64,000 bases of DNA from Macrocystis pyrifera. Its lineage: Eukaryota > Sar > Phaeophyceae > Laminariales > Laminariaceae. The position numbers and the translations under genes were made by a program. The stretch is from contig JASSKH010000016.1 of NCBI GenBank assembly GCA_031763025.1, positions 3,782,001 to 3,846,000 of the forward strand. Reading direction: 5' to 3'. The notes beneath the pieces were generated by a model, which saw only the letters and a program-made list of their open reading frames with translations, had not been told where the DNA came from and searched no databases. Below are positions 11,167 to 23,115 of the stretch, piece after piece. The stretch's first letter is position 1. Every line of letters begins with the position of its first letter.

Positions 11167-11292
11167 TATTACAGGGGTCCATAGTTAATAGGACCTATGG
11201 TAATAGGACCTATGGTACACATAAAATCTGTATATTTACCTATTTTTTACAAACAATATTTGGCCTATTTTTTACTATGGTTCCCCGTAATA
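11167..11292. mobile_element. MITE-1 copy with a small internal duplication
   Basis: GGACCTATGGTA occurs twice in tandem, making this copy about 126 bp. Confidence 0.8.
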
Positions 11293-11329
11293 GTATAACA
11301 CCTCACACCCGAGCCGAAGGGGCACATGT

Positions 11330-11827
11330 GATATGAGTAGAGTATTCATGGGCTATAGATATAGATAATACGTTGCAGTCTTGTAGTCGCACGAGTACGG
11401 GAATAATCCGAAGAATGGATTAACCCGGCGGATATTCCGTTAGTCGAGAGTAACGTTCTTTTAGGAATGTTCCCTAGGGCGGATAGCCCGTTAGACGAGA
11501 GTATTGTTCCTTGACGCAGATAGGACTACGAAGTGAGAAGTTCTTAAATTAGCAGAAGAACGATCGGTAGCCATTGGAAAGTTCTGTAGGAGTACATCAG
11601 ATAAGAGGAATTTAGGAGAGCTTGTGGCATGGGGTGGGACGAGTATATCTGGGCGTCGAGTCCCGCCCCCCTACCTCTCACTTCTCTACCAGAGCACCTC
11701 CTCAGCTCTCGCCATCAATAAGAAGATCTAAATCAGAAGAAGCGAAGCACTGCTTTCCAGCTGCCAGAACAACCTGCGTCCCTTACCACTACCCTTACCA
11801 CTACCCTAGAGCGGCCTCCGCATCACA
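11330..11827. mobile_element. Partial LTR of the same family (fossil)
   Basis: Matches the right two thirds of the 10064-10803 LTR in the same orientation. The left third is absent. A short piece of its right end is repeated just beyond, up to about 11870. Confidence 0.6.
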
Positions 11828-11879
11828 TCTGGCGTCGTCGTACCCTAGAGCGGCCTCCGCATCACACACATGCACACAG

Positions 11880-12890
11880 CCGAAAAATAGCTGTTCGTAG
11901 ACACAAACTACATACCATGTACTCCCGTATGAAAGTATCAGACGAGCAGCCACAGCCGGGTCAAGCCGCACGAGTGCGCGTGAGGGCGGGGGTGGGAGCG
12001 GCCTGTGTGATCTCGCCATAAACGGCAGCAGCGGGTCTCATGACTCATGTGAGCTAAAAAACCAGGCCCCTTGCGTATCTTTTGGCGGCTGGTCCGAGAC
12101 TGGTCAGGTTTATTACTATTACTATTAATACTAATACTAACACGGCATTGCCAGCCAGCCATTGGCAGGACGGGATCATCACAGGAGAACGGCAAACCAA
12201 CGGTCTTGCCGCGCAGGTTTCTTCACACAGCAGTTACAGTAGCAGCAGAGGTAGCACAGCCAGTAGAGAGCGTGGGCAAAGCGGAGCTCACACATCAACA
12301 AACAAACGAAAACCACTTTGAATACCGAGGTGGGTTCGTGTGTTCCTTCGAATCAAACACTACGTACTGCCTCTGTAGCAGCAGCGGCAGCAGCAGCAAC
12401 TTCGGCACGAGACTATACCCACGGCGGCAAATTCTAACGACTACACCAGTAACGGCTATAGTATACCGGATCCAGATACGGGCCGCTTACCTCTCACACG
12501 TCGGCACCACAGGGTTGCGCTCTCTGCCCGGGCAAAAGATTGTTGTGCCGAATAAATAAGACAAGCGTCGGGCCCTCGCAATTGCGAGCTCGTGTGTGTG
12601 CGTTCATGCCTCGCGTGCGCAGAAGAATTGGGTGCCGAAGAGGTCCGAGAGGTTCTTCTGTCGGTCGTCGGAATAAAAACGACCGTGTTCGGTTTTTCGG
12701 TCGCGCGTTGTTTTGGAGAAAACCGACACCGACCGTGCGATTGAATGTTGAATACTTCCCTGCCGGTTTTTGAACAATACAAGTACCAAACAGGGCTACT
12801 TGTTGTGGCACCCCCGTGGACATCACCACCAGGGACCCGGGCATCACGAGACTGTGAAGAAGGTAATAAATACCTACTGAGTGAGCTGTT
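11880..12890. other. Stretch without a recognised gene
   Basis: The longest plus-strand frame (12071-12559, 162 codons) is compositionally unlike the PPR gene and matches nothing I know. Scattered CAG runs are present near 12375-12400. Confidence 0.4.
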
Positions 12891-12931
12891 ATAGCAGTAA
12901 AAGATCGATCGATTATTACTCAGCCCAGGGG

Positions 12932-13068
12932 AATCTTAACGAAGACCGTTTTTCGGGGAGTTTTTCCAGTATTTTCGGTTTTTTTTTTTTTTTTTAGGAA
13001 TATACCAAAGTTTCGGGAAAATACACCGAAAAAAAAAAAAAAAACCGAAAAACACTCTTCGTTAAGAT
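12932..13068. mobile_element. Short inverted-repeat element (MITE-5)
   Basis: Ends ATCTTAACGAAGA and TCTTCGTTAAGAT are perfect inverted repeats. The inside is T-run, spacer, A-run with CCGAAAAA on each arm. The left flank (GTAAAAGATCGATCGA ... CCCAGG) has a diverged twin at 13317-13357 without the insert. Confidence 0.65.
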
Positions 13069-13427
13069 CGACTCTAACATTCTTCCCCCCTCTGAACGGC
13101 GGGATCTTTGGGGCGTCGGTACCGTATATAAATACGGCCGTATCATAAGCTGACATACCCGCTTCGTTTCAATACCTGGGGAACCAGGGAGACATGTTTT
13201 TAGGGACGCATGCGCAAGCGTTTCTGTGAAAGAAACGTTCGAAGCGAGATGCGAGAACCCGTGTCGTCGACGACGTCAGAGGCGAAGGTGTTATCTATAC
13301 TGAGGCACTACGTAGGGGTAAAAGATCGATCGAATACCAAGCCCAGGGCAATCCTTATAAAAATACTTCCTGCTGCTGCTGTGGCTATAATATGTGGCGC
13401 CCCCTCCTTATCATGTCATGTTACTAC

Positions 13428-13536
13428 TACTACGGGGGGGCCATAGTAAACAGGACCAAATATTGTTAGTAAAAATACCTAAATATATAGGCTTTTATGC
13501 ATGCCATAGGTCCTGTTAACTATAGACCCCCGTAAT
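13428..13536. mobile_element. MITE-1 copy
   Basis: Complete; subtype with CCTAAATATATAGG core shared with the copies at 21457 and 40555. Confidence 0.85.
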
Positions 13537-13589
13537 ACTACTGTATCATGTTCGCGCGAGCATCTTTCGGGACATCGCGTATACCTGAA

Positions 13590-13675
13590 ACCACTCTGTC
13601 CATTTTATAAGTACCGGTTTTTCACTAATTGTTAAAAAAAAAAACGGTGCTTGTTGTATTTCGGGATAGAGTGGT
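13590..13675. mobile_element. MITE-6 copy
   Basis: Ends ACCACTCTGTCC and GGATAGAGTGGT. Relatives lie at 33733, 43116, 55545, 56115 and 59006; the best-preserved right end is TATTTCGGGACAGAGTGGT. Confidence 0.6.
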
Positions 13676-14894
13676 GCATATGATAGCCGTACACTGCTAC
13701 ATACTTTATATTCGATATTCGGTGTTTTTTTTTACGGATGGCGACGACGGTAGCAGCTCACGACAGCGAACGAAGCCTGCGTTTTATCCTGAGTGTTATG
13801 ATACCGCCCTGCCGGCTGAATAGGCAGACCTGTCGATGGATACAAAGCGTCCCGCCCGCATGATCTTAACACGAGACCAAATCGGCGAGGTCATGTTTTC
13901 TGACGGTTCAGTTCTTCTTATATTATTTTAGGGGGAGAGGAACGGCACAAACTGAACGGCATACAGCAAGGTATCGTCATTGATTGGATAGCCACTCAAC
14001 ATCGTCTGCTGTGTGTGCTGTGTGCCGTGCGCTGCCAAATGTCGCTGAACAACCCACAGAACATCTTCTGTGCCGGAGGCTAAACAGTAGTACAACGGCA
14101 AAGAAACAGAGCAATGTTGGGCTTGATTTTTCATGTGAGGAAAGGTACGCCTTCTACTGTAACTAACTTTTTCTCAATACGAGGGTCCACCTTATTATTC
14201 GGTAAATAGGTGGAAGCTTCCGCTCGACTTCCAAAACGTCCATTTAGACTTCCAGTTTGATATCCAAAACTTCCAAAACTTCCGTTTTCACTTCCATAAC
14301 TTCCATTTTCACTTCCAGACGGACAAAAATGGACAAATGGACAAAAATGGACAAAAATGTCCATTTGGCAATGAAAATGGAAGTTATGGAAGTGAAACGA
14401 AGTTTTGGAAGTCAAAATGAGAGTTTTGGAAGTCAAAAGGAAAGTTTTGGAAGTTGAAGGGAAGTCGGGCGGAAGCTTCCAAATGGAAGCGTCCATGTAA
14501 GTATAATGGAAGTCCATGGCGGATAAACTTCCGTGCGTACATGCGGTAACTTTCATCTACGTCCGTAGAAGCTTCCATCTACTCCTTTGCGCAAGCATGA
14601 CTTCCACCTTCCACCTGCTTCCATTTCTTCCTATCAGCTTCCGGCACTTCCATTTGACATCTGCTTTTACGGAATATTCCGTCTACGTTCGTCAACACTT
14701 CCATTCACTCTCTTCATGCGCTCCAATAATATACGACGAACACTTCCACGCACTCCCATCGACTTTCATCCATCCATCCACTCCCTTCAAACTTCCAAAA
14801 CTTCCATTTTTCTTGTATTACAACGGAAACTTCCATCCACGTTCGTTCGCAGACACTTCCATCCACCCCCACATGGAAGCGTAGCTTCCACCTG

Positions 14895-15002
14895 TCACGG
14901 GGGACCATAGAAAAACAGGACCTACGGTACACACAAAAACCTATATATTTAGATATTTTTACTAACAATATTTGATGCTATTTACTATGGTCCCCCGTAA
15001 TA
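14895..15002. mobile_element. MITE-1 copy inside foldback array 2
   Basis: Left end CACGGGGGACCATAG has lost its TTA; the right end is intact. Confidence 0.8.
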
Positions 15003-15396
15003 ACTCCACGTACTTCCATCCACTTCCATTCAACTTCCACGAGGGCCGCTTGGCTTCCAAACCTTCCACTTGACTTCCAGCTTCACCGAAACTCTCATCT
15101 GCGTCCGCAGAAGCTTCCGTCCACCCCCACCCACATTTTTGCGTAACTCCCTCCTATTTCTACGTGCTTCCCACCCACATCCATTCAACTTCCAACGACA
15201 ACAGTTTGCTTACTTTATATCGATATACAATCAGTTGCCATGGAAACTACCACCTACGTCCGCAGACGCTCCCATCCACTCCCATACGCATACTTACCTT
15301 CCACCTAATTCCAGGCGCTTACTTTCCCTTCCCTTCCACCAACTTCCATGAAAAACATGTGACTCCTATTTACACGGAAGCTTACATCCGCGTTCG

Positions 15397-15457
<61 letters not shown>

Positions 15458-15458
15458 T

Positions 15459-15520
<62 letters not shown>

Positions 15521-15523
15521 CCC
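15397..15523. repeat. Poly-C tract, ~127 bp
   Basis: Almost pure C, broken only by TT near 15458 and one T near 15518. It is the longest homopolymer in the window; the true length is likely uncertain in any assembly. Confidence 0.9.
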
Positions 15524-17009
15524 GAAGCTTCCATACACTCCCATACGCAAGGTTAATTCCCACCTACTTCCACGTACTTCCACGCGCTTTGCATCCACTT
15601 CCATTCGAATTCCAATAGAGATATTATACTTCTATCACCACGGAAATCTTCCATCTGCGTCCGTCCGCAGACGCTTCTATTGATTGAGAGCTTAAAGGAA
15701 GTGGATGCAAGTACGTGGAAGTACGTGGAAGTATGTTGAAGTTATGCTTGCAAATGATAGTGCGTGGAGAAGCTTCGGCGAAACGCTAATGCAAGTTTTT
15801 TTTTGCAGATAGGGGGGTAACACGTAAGTTTGGAAGTTGGATATTTGGCAGCGGATGTAAGTGCGTGGGATTGGGTGGAAGGTAAGCTTGCAGATGGGGG
15901 TGGAGATGGAAGCGTCTGCGGACGTAGGTGGAAGTTTCCATTGGTTAAATGGAAGTTAAATAGAAGATAAATAGGTGAGCGGTAGCCATTGGAAGTTGAA
16001 AGGAAGTGCGTGGGAAGTACGTACAACTAGGTTGAAGTTGCTCTTGAATATTGGAGGAGTGGACAGAAGGTTCTGCGTAATCAGATGCGAGTTTCGTTGA
16101 AACTAAAAGTAAAATGGAAGTTATGGAACCCAAGCGTAAGCTGTGGAAGCTGAATGGAAGCGGATGCGAGTAGGTTGGAGCACATAAGTCGATATTACGG
16201 TTGAGTGTGGGAGGAGTAGACGGAGGATTCTGCGGACGCCGATGGAAGTTTTCTTGAAGGTAGAAGTCAAATGGAGTTTCTAGACGCGAATTGGAAGTTC
16301 TAGACGTGAAAGTGGAAGTGGGTGCCAGTAGGTGGAAGCATATCAAGGTGTATGGAAGCTTAGTGGAAGCTGGACAAATCTTCTGCCGGGCATGGCCGTG
16401 GAAGCTTCCACTTCGCTTCCACTTGCTTCCCCACTTCGGAAACTTCCACTGGCTAGCACTAGCTTCCAAAATGGAAAATTCCCATGGAAGTGCATGGAAG
16501 TTTCCACTCGACTTCCCAAACTTCCATTTTGACTTCCAAAACTTCCAAAACTTCGGTTTTGACTTCCAAAACTTATTTTTGACTTACTTCCACAACTTCT
16601 ATTTCGACTTCCAAAAACTTCCATTTCTTTTTTTACTTCTACAACTTCCATGCTGACTTCCAAAACTTCCTTTAGGAAGCCAAAATCAAAATTTTGACTC
16701 CCAAAAACTTCCATTGCCTGTTGGACTTCCACAACTTCCATTTTTGAACTTCCAAATGGTCAAAATAGAAGTTGTGGAAGTCAAAAAGGAAGTTTTGGAA
16801 GTCCAAAAGGAAGTTTTGGATGTCGAGTGGAAGCTTCCACCCATTTGCCAAAGAATGAGGAACACCGTACCGGCAGGACGCCAACAGCCCCATCATGCAA
16901 ACCACGCACAGTTTGTTTGTTGTCGGTCACGATGTGGGGACTACTGGCGGTAACGTGGTGGAGGATGGTGCACAAGGATCCCCCCTGTGTTTTTTACAAC
17001 TTGGGGTGG

Positions 17010-17440
17010 GGGTGTACTCGACAGGAGATATGTACTCGATATCATGCATGGCCGTAGTCGTACTACCATAGACCCTCGCATCCATACAATGCCGGGACGG
17101 AGCGTGTCGGGTTTTCACCAACCAGGCAGACATTGCTTGCACCAAGCGCGAAGCGCCGTGAGGTGTCCAGCGATTGGGGGGGGGGGGGGTGTACTCATTG
17201 TCATGCATGGCCGCAGTCGTATGACCATAAACCCTCGCATCCCTACAATGCCGGCAGGGAGAGCGTTGTCTTTTCACTGGCGAGGCAGATATTGCTTGCA
17301 CCAAGCGCGGAGCGAAACGCGAGGTGTTGGGCGAGTCGCATGAAGGGTTAGGTGCGTCCTACTACTAAGAATCGCTTTTGAGGCGGATTTTCTTGCATAA
17401 GGATGACAGCGGCAATGAATTGATACATTTTCTGGTGTGG
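17010..17440 (-). mobile_element. Two tandem poly-C-tailed retroposon ends (minus strand)
   Basis: Two copies of GCATGGCCGTAGTCGTA ... CCCTCGCATCC ... AATGCCGG lie head to tail, at about 17015-17172 and 17189-17440, each with a G-run (C-run on the sense strand) directly before GTACTC. The second copy extends further to CAAGCGCGG and GGCGGATTTTC. Confidence 0.7.
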
Positions 17441-17639
17441 CTACTACATTTTTTTTAATTGTTTATTTTTTCTATCCTCCGGCGGATTGGTAAATATAAA
17501 GCATAACCTCCCCTACAACTTTGCGGGGGGGGGGGTATGCCCCCTCAACTCCACTACCAGGTAGTACATTTGTTTACATTACCTGGTGTGTAACATGTAC
17601 CCCTTGTTGACTATCAATTCCACGTCTTGCATATACCTA

Positions 17640-18060
17640 GCTAGGCAAATATAGTATAGGATTGCGAGTGTCGCGTTCGAAAGGGGGGATCCTTGTGCAC
17701 CCTCGACATGGTGCCGTCAGCCTCAAGAACGTGGCAGAAGAAAAAGGAGAGAGTGTCCGTGTCCTGCATGGATGAACCAGCGTATCATAATTAAAATTAT
17801 TAGAGGAAGGTTGGGGCACGCGCGGGCCACCTCTGGTAGACGTGCTTTCTCTACCTCCCTCATTTGGCTGAAAAATTCCGGGAGTATACCCCCGTTTGAA
17901 CGTTTCTCGCTCAAAAATAAAACGCTGGCGAGACACACCAGGATACCGGCCAGGAGCGTCCGGAAAAGTCTTTCTTCGACTCATCACATGAACAAAGGTC
18001 CACAAGAAACACACACCACGGAGCACTGCTGTGATCGCAGGACGATTTACGCCACTCGAG
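17640..18060. repeat. Interspersed repeat F copy
   Basis: Shares GGTTGGGGCACGCGCGG-like, AGACGTG and TATACCCCCGTTTGA with copies at 44320-44700 (same orientation) and 42690-42990 (opposite). The 129-codon minus frame across it is repeat sequence. Confidence 0.5.
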
Positions 18061-18061
18061 T

Positions 18062-18245
18062 TATTTTTTTTCTTTTTTTTTTTTTCTAATTTTTTTGGAG
18101 TACTTGGTATTAGACACCACCCCTCCCCCTAGACAGGGGGGGGGGGGGAGGGTGGGGGGGGGGGGTCTCTGAAACCAAGTGATCCAAATCAAATTTTGGG
18201 GGGGGAAAGAGCAAGTGATCCAAAATTGGGGGGAAAAAAAGAGAG
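18062..18245. repeat. Homopurine/homopyrimidine mixed tract
   Basis: T-runs, then a C-run and G-runs up to 13 long, then GGGG/AAAA mixtures. No gene is seen. Confidence 0.6.
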
Positions 18246-18521
18246 AAAAAAGTTTCATCGCAAAATCGTCCTGTGATCACAGCGCTCCGTTTTTTTTTTT
18301 CATTTTGATCTTTTTTCTTTTTTTTTCCATGTGAGGTGCCGAAAAAAGACTGTTCCAGGCGCGCCTAAAAAGCAAACCTCTTCCTGTTCCACTTGGCTCC
18401 TGCGCCCCGGGGGTTTTCCTCATCCCTTCCCCCCCCCCCCAGTCTTCTGATTTCGCTGAGGCGCACACCCCTCACAGCATTGTCGGCGTTGAGAGAAGCT
18501 CCGCTGTGAAAAGTAGGGTTC

Positions 18522-18705
18522 TTCACGGGTCATGACCCGAACCCGTGGGCCGGGTCAGGAAGGTTTCCAAACTTCACGGGCCGGGTTGGGTCGGGTCGGG
18601 CCGCCCGGGTCAGGAGTTGTTTTTAAATTATCGCCGATCGGGTCCGGTCACCGTTTCCCGAACCGACCCGACCTGACGCGCGAGGTTTGACCCGACACCC
18701 GTGAA
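18522..18705. mobile_element. Palindromic GGGTCGGGT element (MITE-7)
   Basis: Ends TTCACGGGT and ACCCGTGAA. The left arm is rich in GGGTCGGGTC and the right in GACCCGACC, so the 184 bp could form one large GC-rich hairpin. Only this copy was noted. Confidence 0.55.
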
Positions 18706-20390
18706 TACCCCCGGTAAAAAGCACTGCTGCACAAACAGCAGTAGATCGTCGGACAGCAGTGGAACAAGCGCATACACAAATCATAAACGCTTACACAGCA
18801 GTACCAGTTACATACTGCCGAAGGAAGACCTTGCTTGCTCGCTGAAGAAATACATACATCCGAACACTCCTGCCGTCCTCTAACCGCTAGAGCAATACCA
18901 AGTACTCATTTCTCTATGATATGCTCGCATCTCGTCGAAGAACTGGCTAATCAATTGCCACAAGCGAAAGCTTTCTCTCGGTGGCGTTCCGCGAAGCGAG
19001 ATATAACAAAAAGCGCAGTCGGCAGATAAGCAGACTTCGATGGGCAGAGAAAAATCCTGCTTGATTCGTGGCGACGAAGTCGACGAGGCAAAAAACACGG
19101 AAGTGTAGCACACGGACGGGCTCTGTAAAAGCGGATGCCCTTTTCCTCCTCGCGAAACATGCAAACGCACGTCTCGAAACCCGTCTCAAAAAAGTGTCGT
19201 TTCTCTCGCCTCTCCCAGAGTATCTTCCCGTTTCGCAAGCGACACGCGGGTGGACAGACCCCAGACATACGCTCGCATACCATCAGTCCGCGACCAAAGC
19301 TGCTATACCTACGAGAGGAAGCCGGCAACTAAACTCGATATTTAGTACGGGGGACCATAGAAAAAAGGACCAAATATTGCTAGTAAAAAAAGGTAAGTAT
19401 ATAGGTTTCTATGTATACCATAGGTCCTATTAACTATGGACCCCCGTAATAGTTGACCCGCGCCGCCGTTCGGATTGCGCGAGCTTGCGCTCGTCTCGTA
19501 TCGTATCGGGGATACTCGTACATGCGAACCACCCATGACGAGCGGAGCAGCCGTCATACTCATTTCGTGTCTCCGGAGTCGGAAAATAATGGAATGGCAA
19601 CTCCTCAGTATGAAGTACTTAAAAATTTACATACGTAGTGTCAACCAATTCACCTATTATACGCTTCTCAAGTGCGGCGTCAAGCGAGAGCCCACGAGTA
19701 ACTGCAGCAGCAGCAGCAGCAAGCAGGAGTAACGAGAAGCGAAGGGGGACGGTGAAGGATAAACCTCGGTGATAACGGGTGGAATGGTGGCCGCCCCATG
19801 AAGTCGGTGCCCGTGAGGAAGAAAACAAGCAACGCCGCAGCAGGAACAGCTGCACGGTAAGTACCGTGCGGAGCTTGTGATGGGTATAGTAGAGAGTACG
19901 GTACCCCTACACTATAACCTAGATACTAAGAAAACGAATACCAAGAAAGCCAGGTTGATGTTCAAGGCAACTATGTATATAATCCGGGAATCGTTGTACT
20001 GAAGCTAGTGTGGAATGCACGCACTCTCAGATAATAAATCCAGCCAAGACCAGCTTTCCTGTTTCTTCCTACCGCAAGGGTGGCCTGTGCTGTGTGCTCG
20101 AAGCCCGCCGAACGAAAAAGACACACAACGTGAGCGGTGCCAACAGAAACGGGCGTCCATCGTTGCACGCACGCCGACCACATGAGGGATATAACTACAA
20201 GCAGACGCGACACGACAACATCTCGGTGCCGTGAGATTGCTCGAACAAAACCGACGGTTGTGCAAAGCAGGGGGGGGGGTAGCGGGGTTGACGTTCGTTG
20301 CACCCTTCCGAGGTCCCTACCGAACTACCGAAATAACAAAAAAGTAAAAGCGTAGAAAACACATATACGGTATTGGCGCCGTGTTGAAAA
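18706..20390. other. Stretch without a recognised gene (one MITE inside)
   Basis: Many short overlapping frames on both strands at 18880-19330, none with a recognisable family. A short CAG run lies near 19703-19725. Confidence 0.4.
19344..19451. mobile_element. MITE-1 copy
   Basis: Complete apart from a GTACGGGGG left end. Confidence 0.8.
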
Positions 20391-20398
20391 CATCTACG

Positions 20399-21012
20399 AC
20401 AGGAAAACATTTTTTTTCGCAGGATTTAGATCTTGACGAGATCTGCTGAAGCCCATATCCCGAGAAAACCTGCGCCTTTCACGAGGGGCAGGTGTCAGGA
20501 AAACATGTTCTTTTTTTTTACAGTTTTGGATGTTGACAATAATATCTGCTGAGCCCATATCCCGACAAAACCTGCGCCTTTCACGACGGGCAGGTGTCAG
20601 GAAAACATGTTTTTTTTTTTTTACAGTTTTGGATCTTGACAATAATATCTGCTGAGCCCATATCCCGACAAAACCTGCGCCTTTCACGACGGGCAGGTGT
20701 CAGGAAAACATGTTTTTTTTTTTTTTACAGTTTTGGATCTTGACAATAATATCTGCTGAGCCCATATCCCGAAAAAACGTGCGCCTTTCACAAGGGGCAG
20801 GTGTCAGGAAAACATGTTTTTTTTTTCATTGTTTTGGATCTTGACAATAATATCTGCTGAGCCCATATCCCGAAAAAACCTGCGCCTTTCACGAGGGGCA
20901 GGTGTCAGGAAAACATTTTTTTTTTCTTTTTACAGTTCTGGATCTTGACAATACTATCTGCTGAGCCCATACCCCGAAAAAAAAACTGCGCCTTTCACGA
21001 GGGGCAGGTGTC
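20399..21012. repeat. ~105-bp tandem repeat, six copies
   Basis: Each unit holds CAGGAAAACATG, a T-run of variable length, GTTTTGGATCTTGACAATAA, TATCTGCTGAGCCCATA, CCCGA and CCTTTCACGAGGGGCAGGTGT. The units are nearly identical except for the T-run, so the array is young. A degenerate relative continues to about 21170. The minus frames are repeat artefacts. Confidence 0.85.
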
Positions 21013-21456
21013 ACACGCACCACAGACCATAACATCCGCGGGGCCTCGTGCACCAGGCATGTCGTGTTGAAAACATCGATACGATAGGAAAGCACGTTTA
21101 AATGTCGATCTTCAAACAAGATCTGTCGAGCCCGCATCCACAACACCCGCGTGCCTCCACGAACCATGAAACAATCAACACCCGAAGGCCTCGTGCAGCA
21201 GGGGTATTGCAGCAGCAACAATCGCGGGTTTTAGCGCATACGGCCCGACCCCGCGGAACAGCTCATGCTAGCCTCTCGCGTCCAGACCAAAAATAACCAG
21301 GTGGTTTCTACTTAGAACGTAATTTCAAGCGCAATCTGTGCTGCTGCTTACAGACGTAGGAGGTACGTCAGAGTTTGACAAGCAAAAACAAAAATAAAAT
21401 AGACGCTCGCCTCGACCCTGAACATCAGTCATTGTTCGAAGCACCCTCGAGACGAC

Positions 21457-21565
21457 TATTACGGGGGACCATAGTAAACAGGACCAAATATTGTTAGTAA
21501 AAATACCTAAATGTATAGGTTTTTATGTATGCAATAGGTCCTGTTAACTATAGACCCCCGTAATA
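21457..21565. mobile_element. MITE-1 copy
   Basis: Complete, both flanking TA bases present. Confidence 0.88.
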
Positions 21566-21827
21566 ACAAAACGCCAAGGCGATGTCAAGGTGCATGCTCC
21601 TGTTGAACAAGGGAGAAAAATCGATTCCGATCCGATACGAGCCTAAAAAAACGATATTCATGTCCGATATACAACTCGATATGTATCGGATCGAATCGCT
21701 AAAAACACCGATGCCGACACAACAGGCGGAAATTTCAGAAACACAGGCCATGGTCGGTAACGCCGAGAGCATGCATTTTGTTTTCTTTTGACACCTCACG
21801 TCGAACTACTCAACTACAGTAGAAGAC

Positions 21828-21995
21828 TCTCGATAGGGGGGGGGGGTGTACTCGATAGGAGAGATGCACTCCATCTCATGCATGGCCGTAGTCGTATGAC
21901 CATAGGCCCTCGCATCCCCACAATGCCGGGACGGAGCATGTCGGGTTTTCACCGACCAGGCAGACATTGCTTGCACCAAGGGAGGGGGGGCAGTA
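21828..21995 (-). mobile_element. Poly-C-tailed retroposon end (minus strand)
   Basis: G-run at 21837-21847, then GTACTCGATAGGAGAG and CATGCATGGCCGTAGTCG, ending near GCTTGCACCAAG, as in the 17- and 52-kb copies. Confidence 0.65.
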
Positions 21996-22339
21996 AAGCG
22001 ACACCCCCTCCCCGCTAAAAGAAAGGTGTTTTTATCGGATATCGGAACATCGTATTTTCCGATTGATAACCGACACGGTTTCCGATTTATCGGAACTTCC
22101 GATACGACACCTGCCACTAACGCTGTAATGCACACACACCAAAAATAAAATAAAAAAACGTTGACGATCAAAACCTATACATTCTACGCCCGTCAAACGT
22201 TGAAGGCGTATCACACGTACACACCACAAAGCAAAAAATCAAAACGGAGCTGAAAGAAAGAAAAAAAATGCTGCTAAACTACTGTATCGTCACTCCCTCG
22301 CTCCGCTCGCCTTCCCTCGAAAATACATCAGCATGCGGC

Positions 22340-22735
22340 CACAATCTTAAATCCCCTTTCCAATTGCACCCACGTCTCGGGCACACAAACTACTTGACAT
22401 TAGGGCTGGGTCAATGTTGAAGTTTGCAAAAGGCTTACAACTCTCGAACGATGGAATTGGCCCCGACACAGATAGGTCGGTCGGTGACCCACTAGACTGC
22501 AAGCGCGGCGGGGGGCGCAACGCTACCAACAACGTGCAATCGCTTCGAAAATACGCCTCCGCGGGAAAAAACGTGGGAAGGGGAATGAGGCTCAAACAGC
22601 CTAGCGATTCAAGCACTACCCACGTCTGTGGCTCAGTAATATTTTGATTGTGTGTTGGGTTCGGGGGGGGGGGGGGGGGGGGGGGGGGGGACAACAACAA
22701 CCTCCTTCTCCACGCCAAGAAAAAGTCACCCATTT
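22340..22735. other. Unidentified open segment with poly-G tract
   Basis: Both strands are open (128 codons minus, 77 codons plus). The minus frame has a Pro run that is only the poly-G tract at 22663-22690. I recognise neither product; it lies about 400 bp beyond the 3' end of the PPR gene. Confidence 0.25.
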
Positions 22736-23115
22736 GATGCGCCTCAGAGACTAAGGTAGGGGGGGAAGGGGGGAGGTAGCGTCACCGTCATTGAGCTGCC
22801 TGAACGCTATCCGACACGGCTGGGGACAAAATAATATTACCGAGGCCCGCACTAGACTATCGAACCCCTCCCTCGGAAAAAAAAAGAGGGAAAAAAACAT
22901 ACCAGGTACATGGCACACTTCCATCCAAACGCGAGCCACGAGTGCGGCTCCTCCATCTCCTTTCTCTCAGGCTGCTGACGGATGCGCAAAACTTCACTCC
23001 TGCCTTTCGTCGTCCACCTGCCCCAGCCCCGCCCTCTCCCCACCCCACAAAAAAAAAAGAAAAGCTTCCACCGAAAACTCCTCCGCGCTCTCGATAGCAC
23101 CCTTCCACACCACGG

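Larger units (their letters stand above)
14205..16845. repeat. Foldback array 2 (CTTCCA / TGGAAG units in alternating blocks)
   Basis: About 2.6 kb built from ~18-25 bp units of the type AACTTCCATTTTGACTTCCA. Orientation switches repeatedly: CTTCCA sense at about 14210-14320, TGGAAG at 14375-14500, CTTCCA at 14510-15670, TGGAAG at 15700-16395, CTTCCA at 16400-16745, TGGAAG at 16760-16835. GGAAGCTTCC palindromes mark several switches. A MITE-1 and a long poly-C tract interrupt the third block. Open frames here are products of the repeat and not genes. Confidence 0.8.

Noticed and set aside
12071-12559. 162-codon plus frame with a hydrophobic start
   Set aside because: No family resemblance, stop-poor only by chance, and overlapped by equally long frames.
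15164-15604. Long Pro-rich or Gly-rich frames on both strands
   Set aside because: They are translations of the poly-C tract; flanking residues come from the CTTCCA array.
20399-21012. CRISPR-like regular repeats
   Set aside because: Units of ~105 bp are tandem with no distinct spacers, and the context is eukaryotic nuclear DNA.
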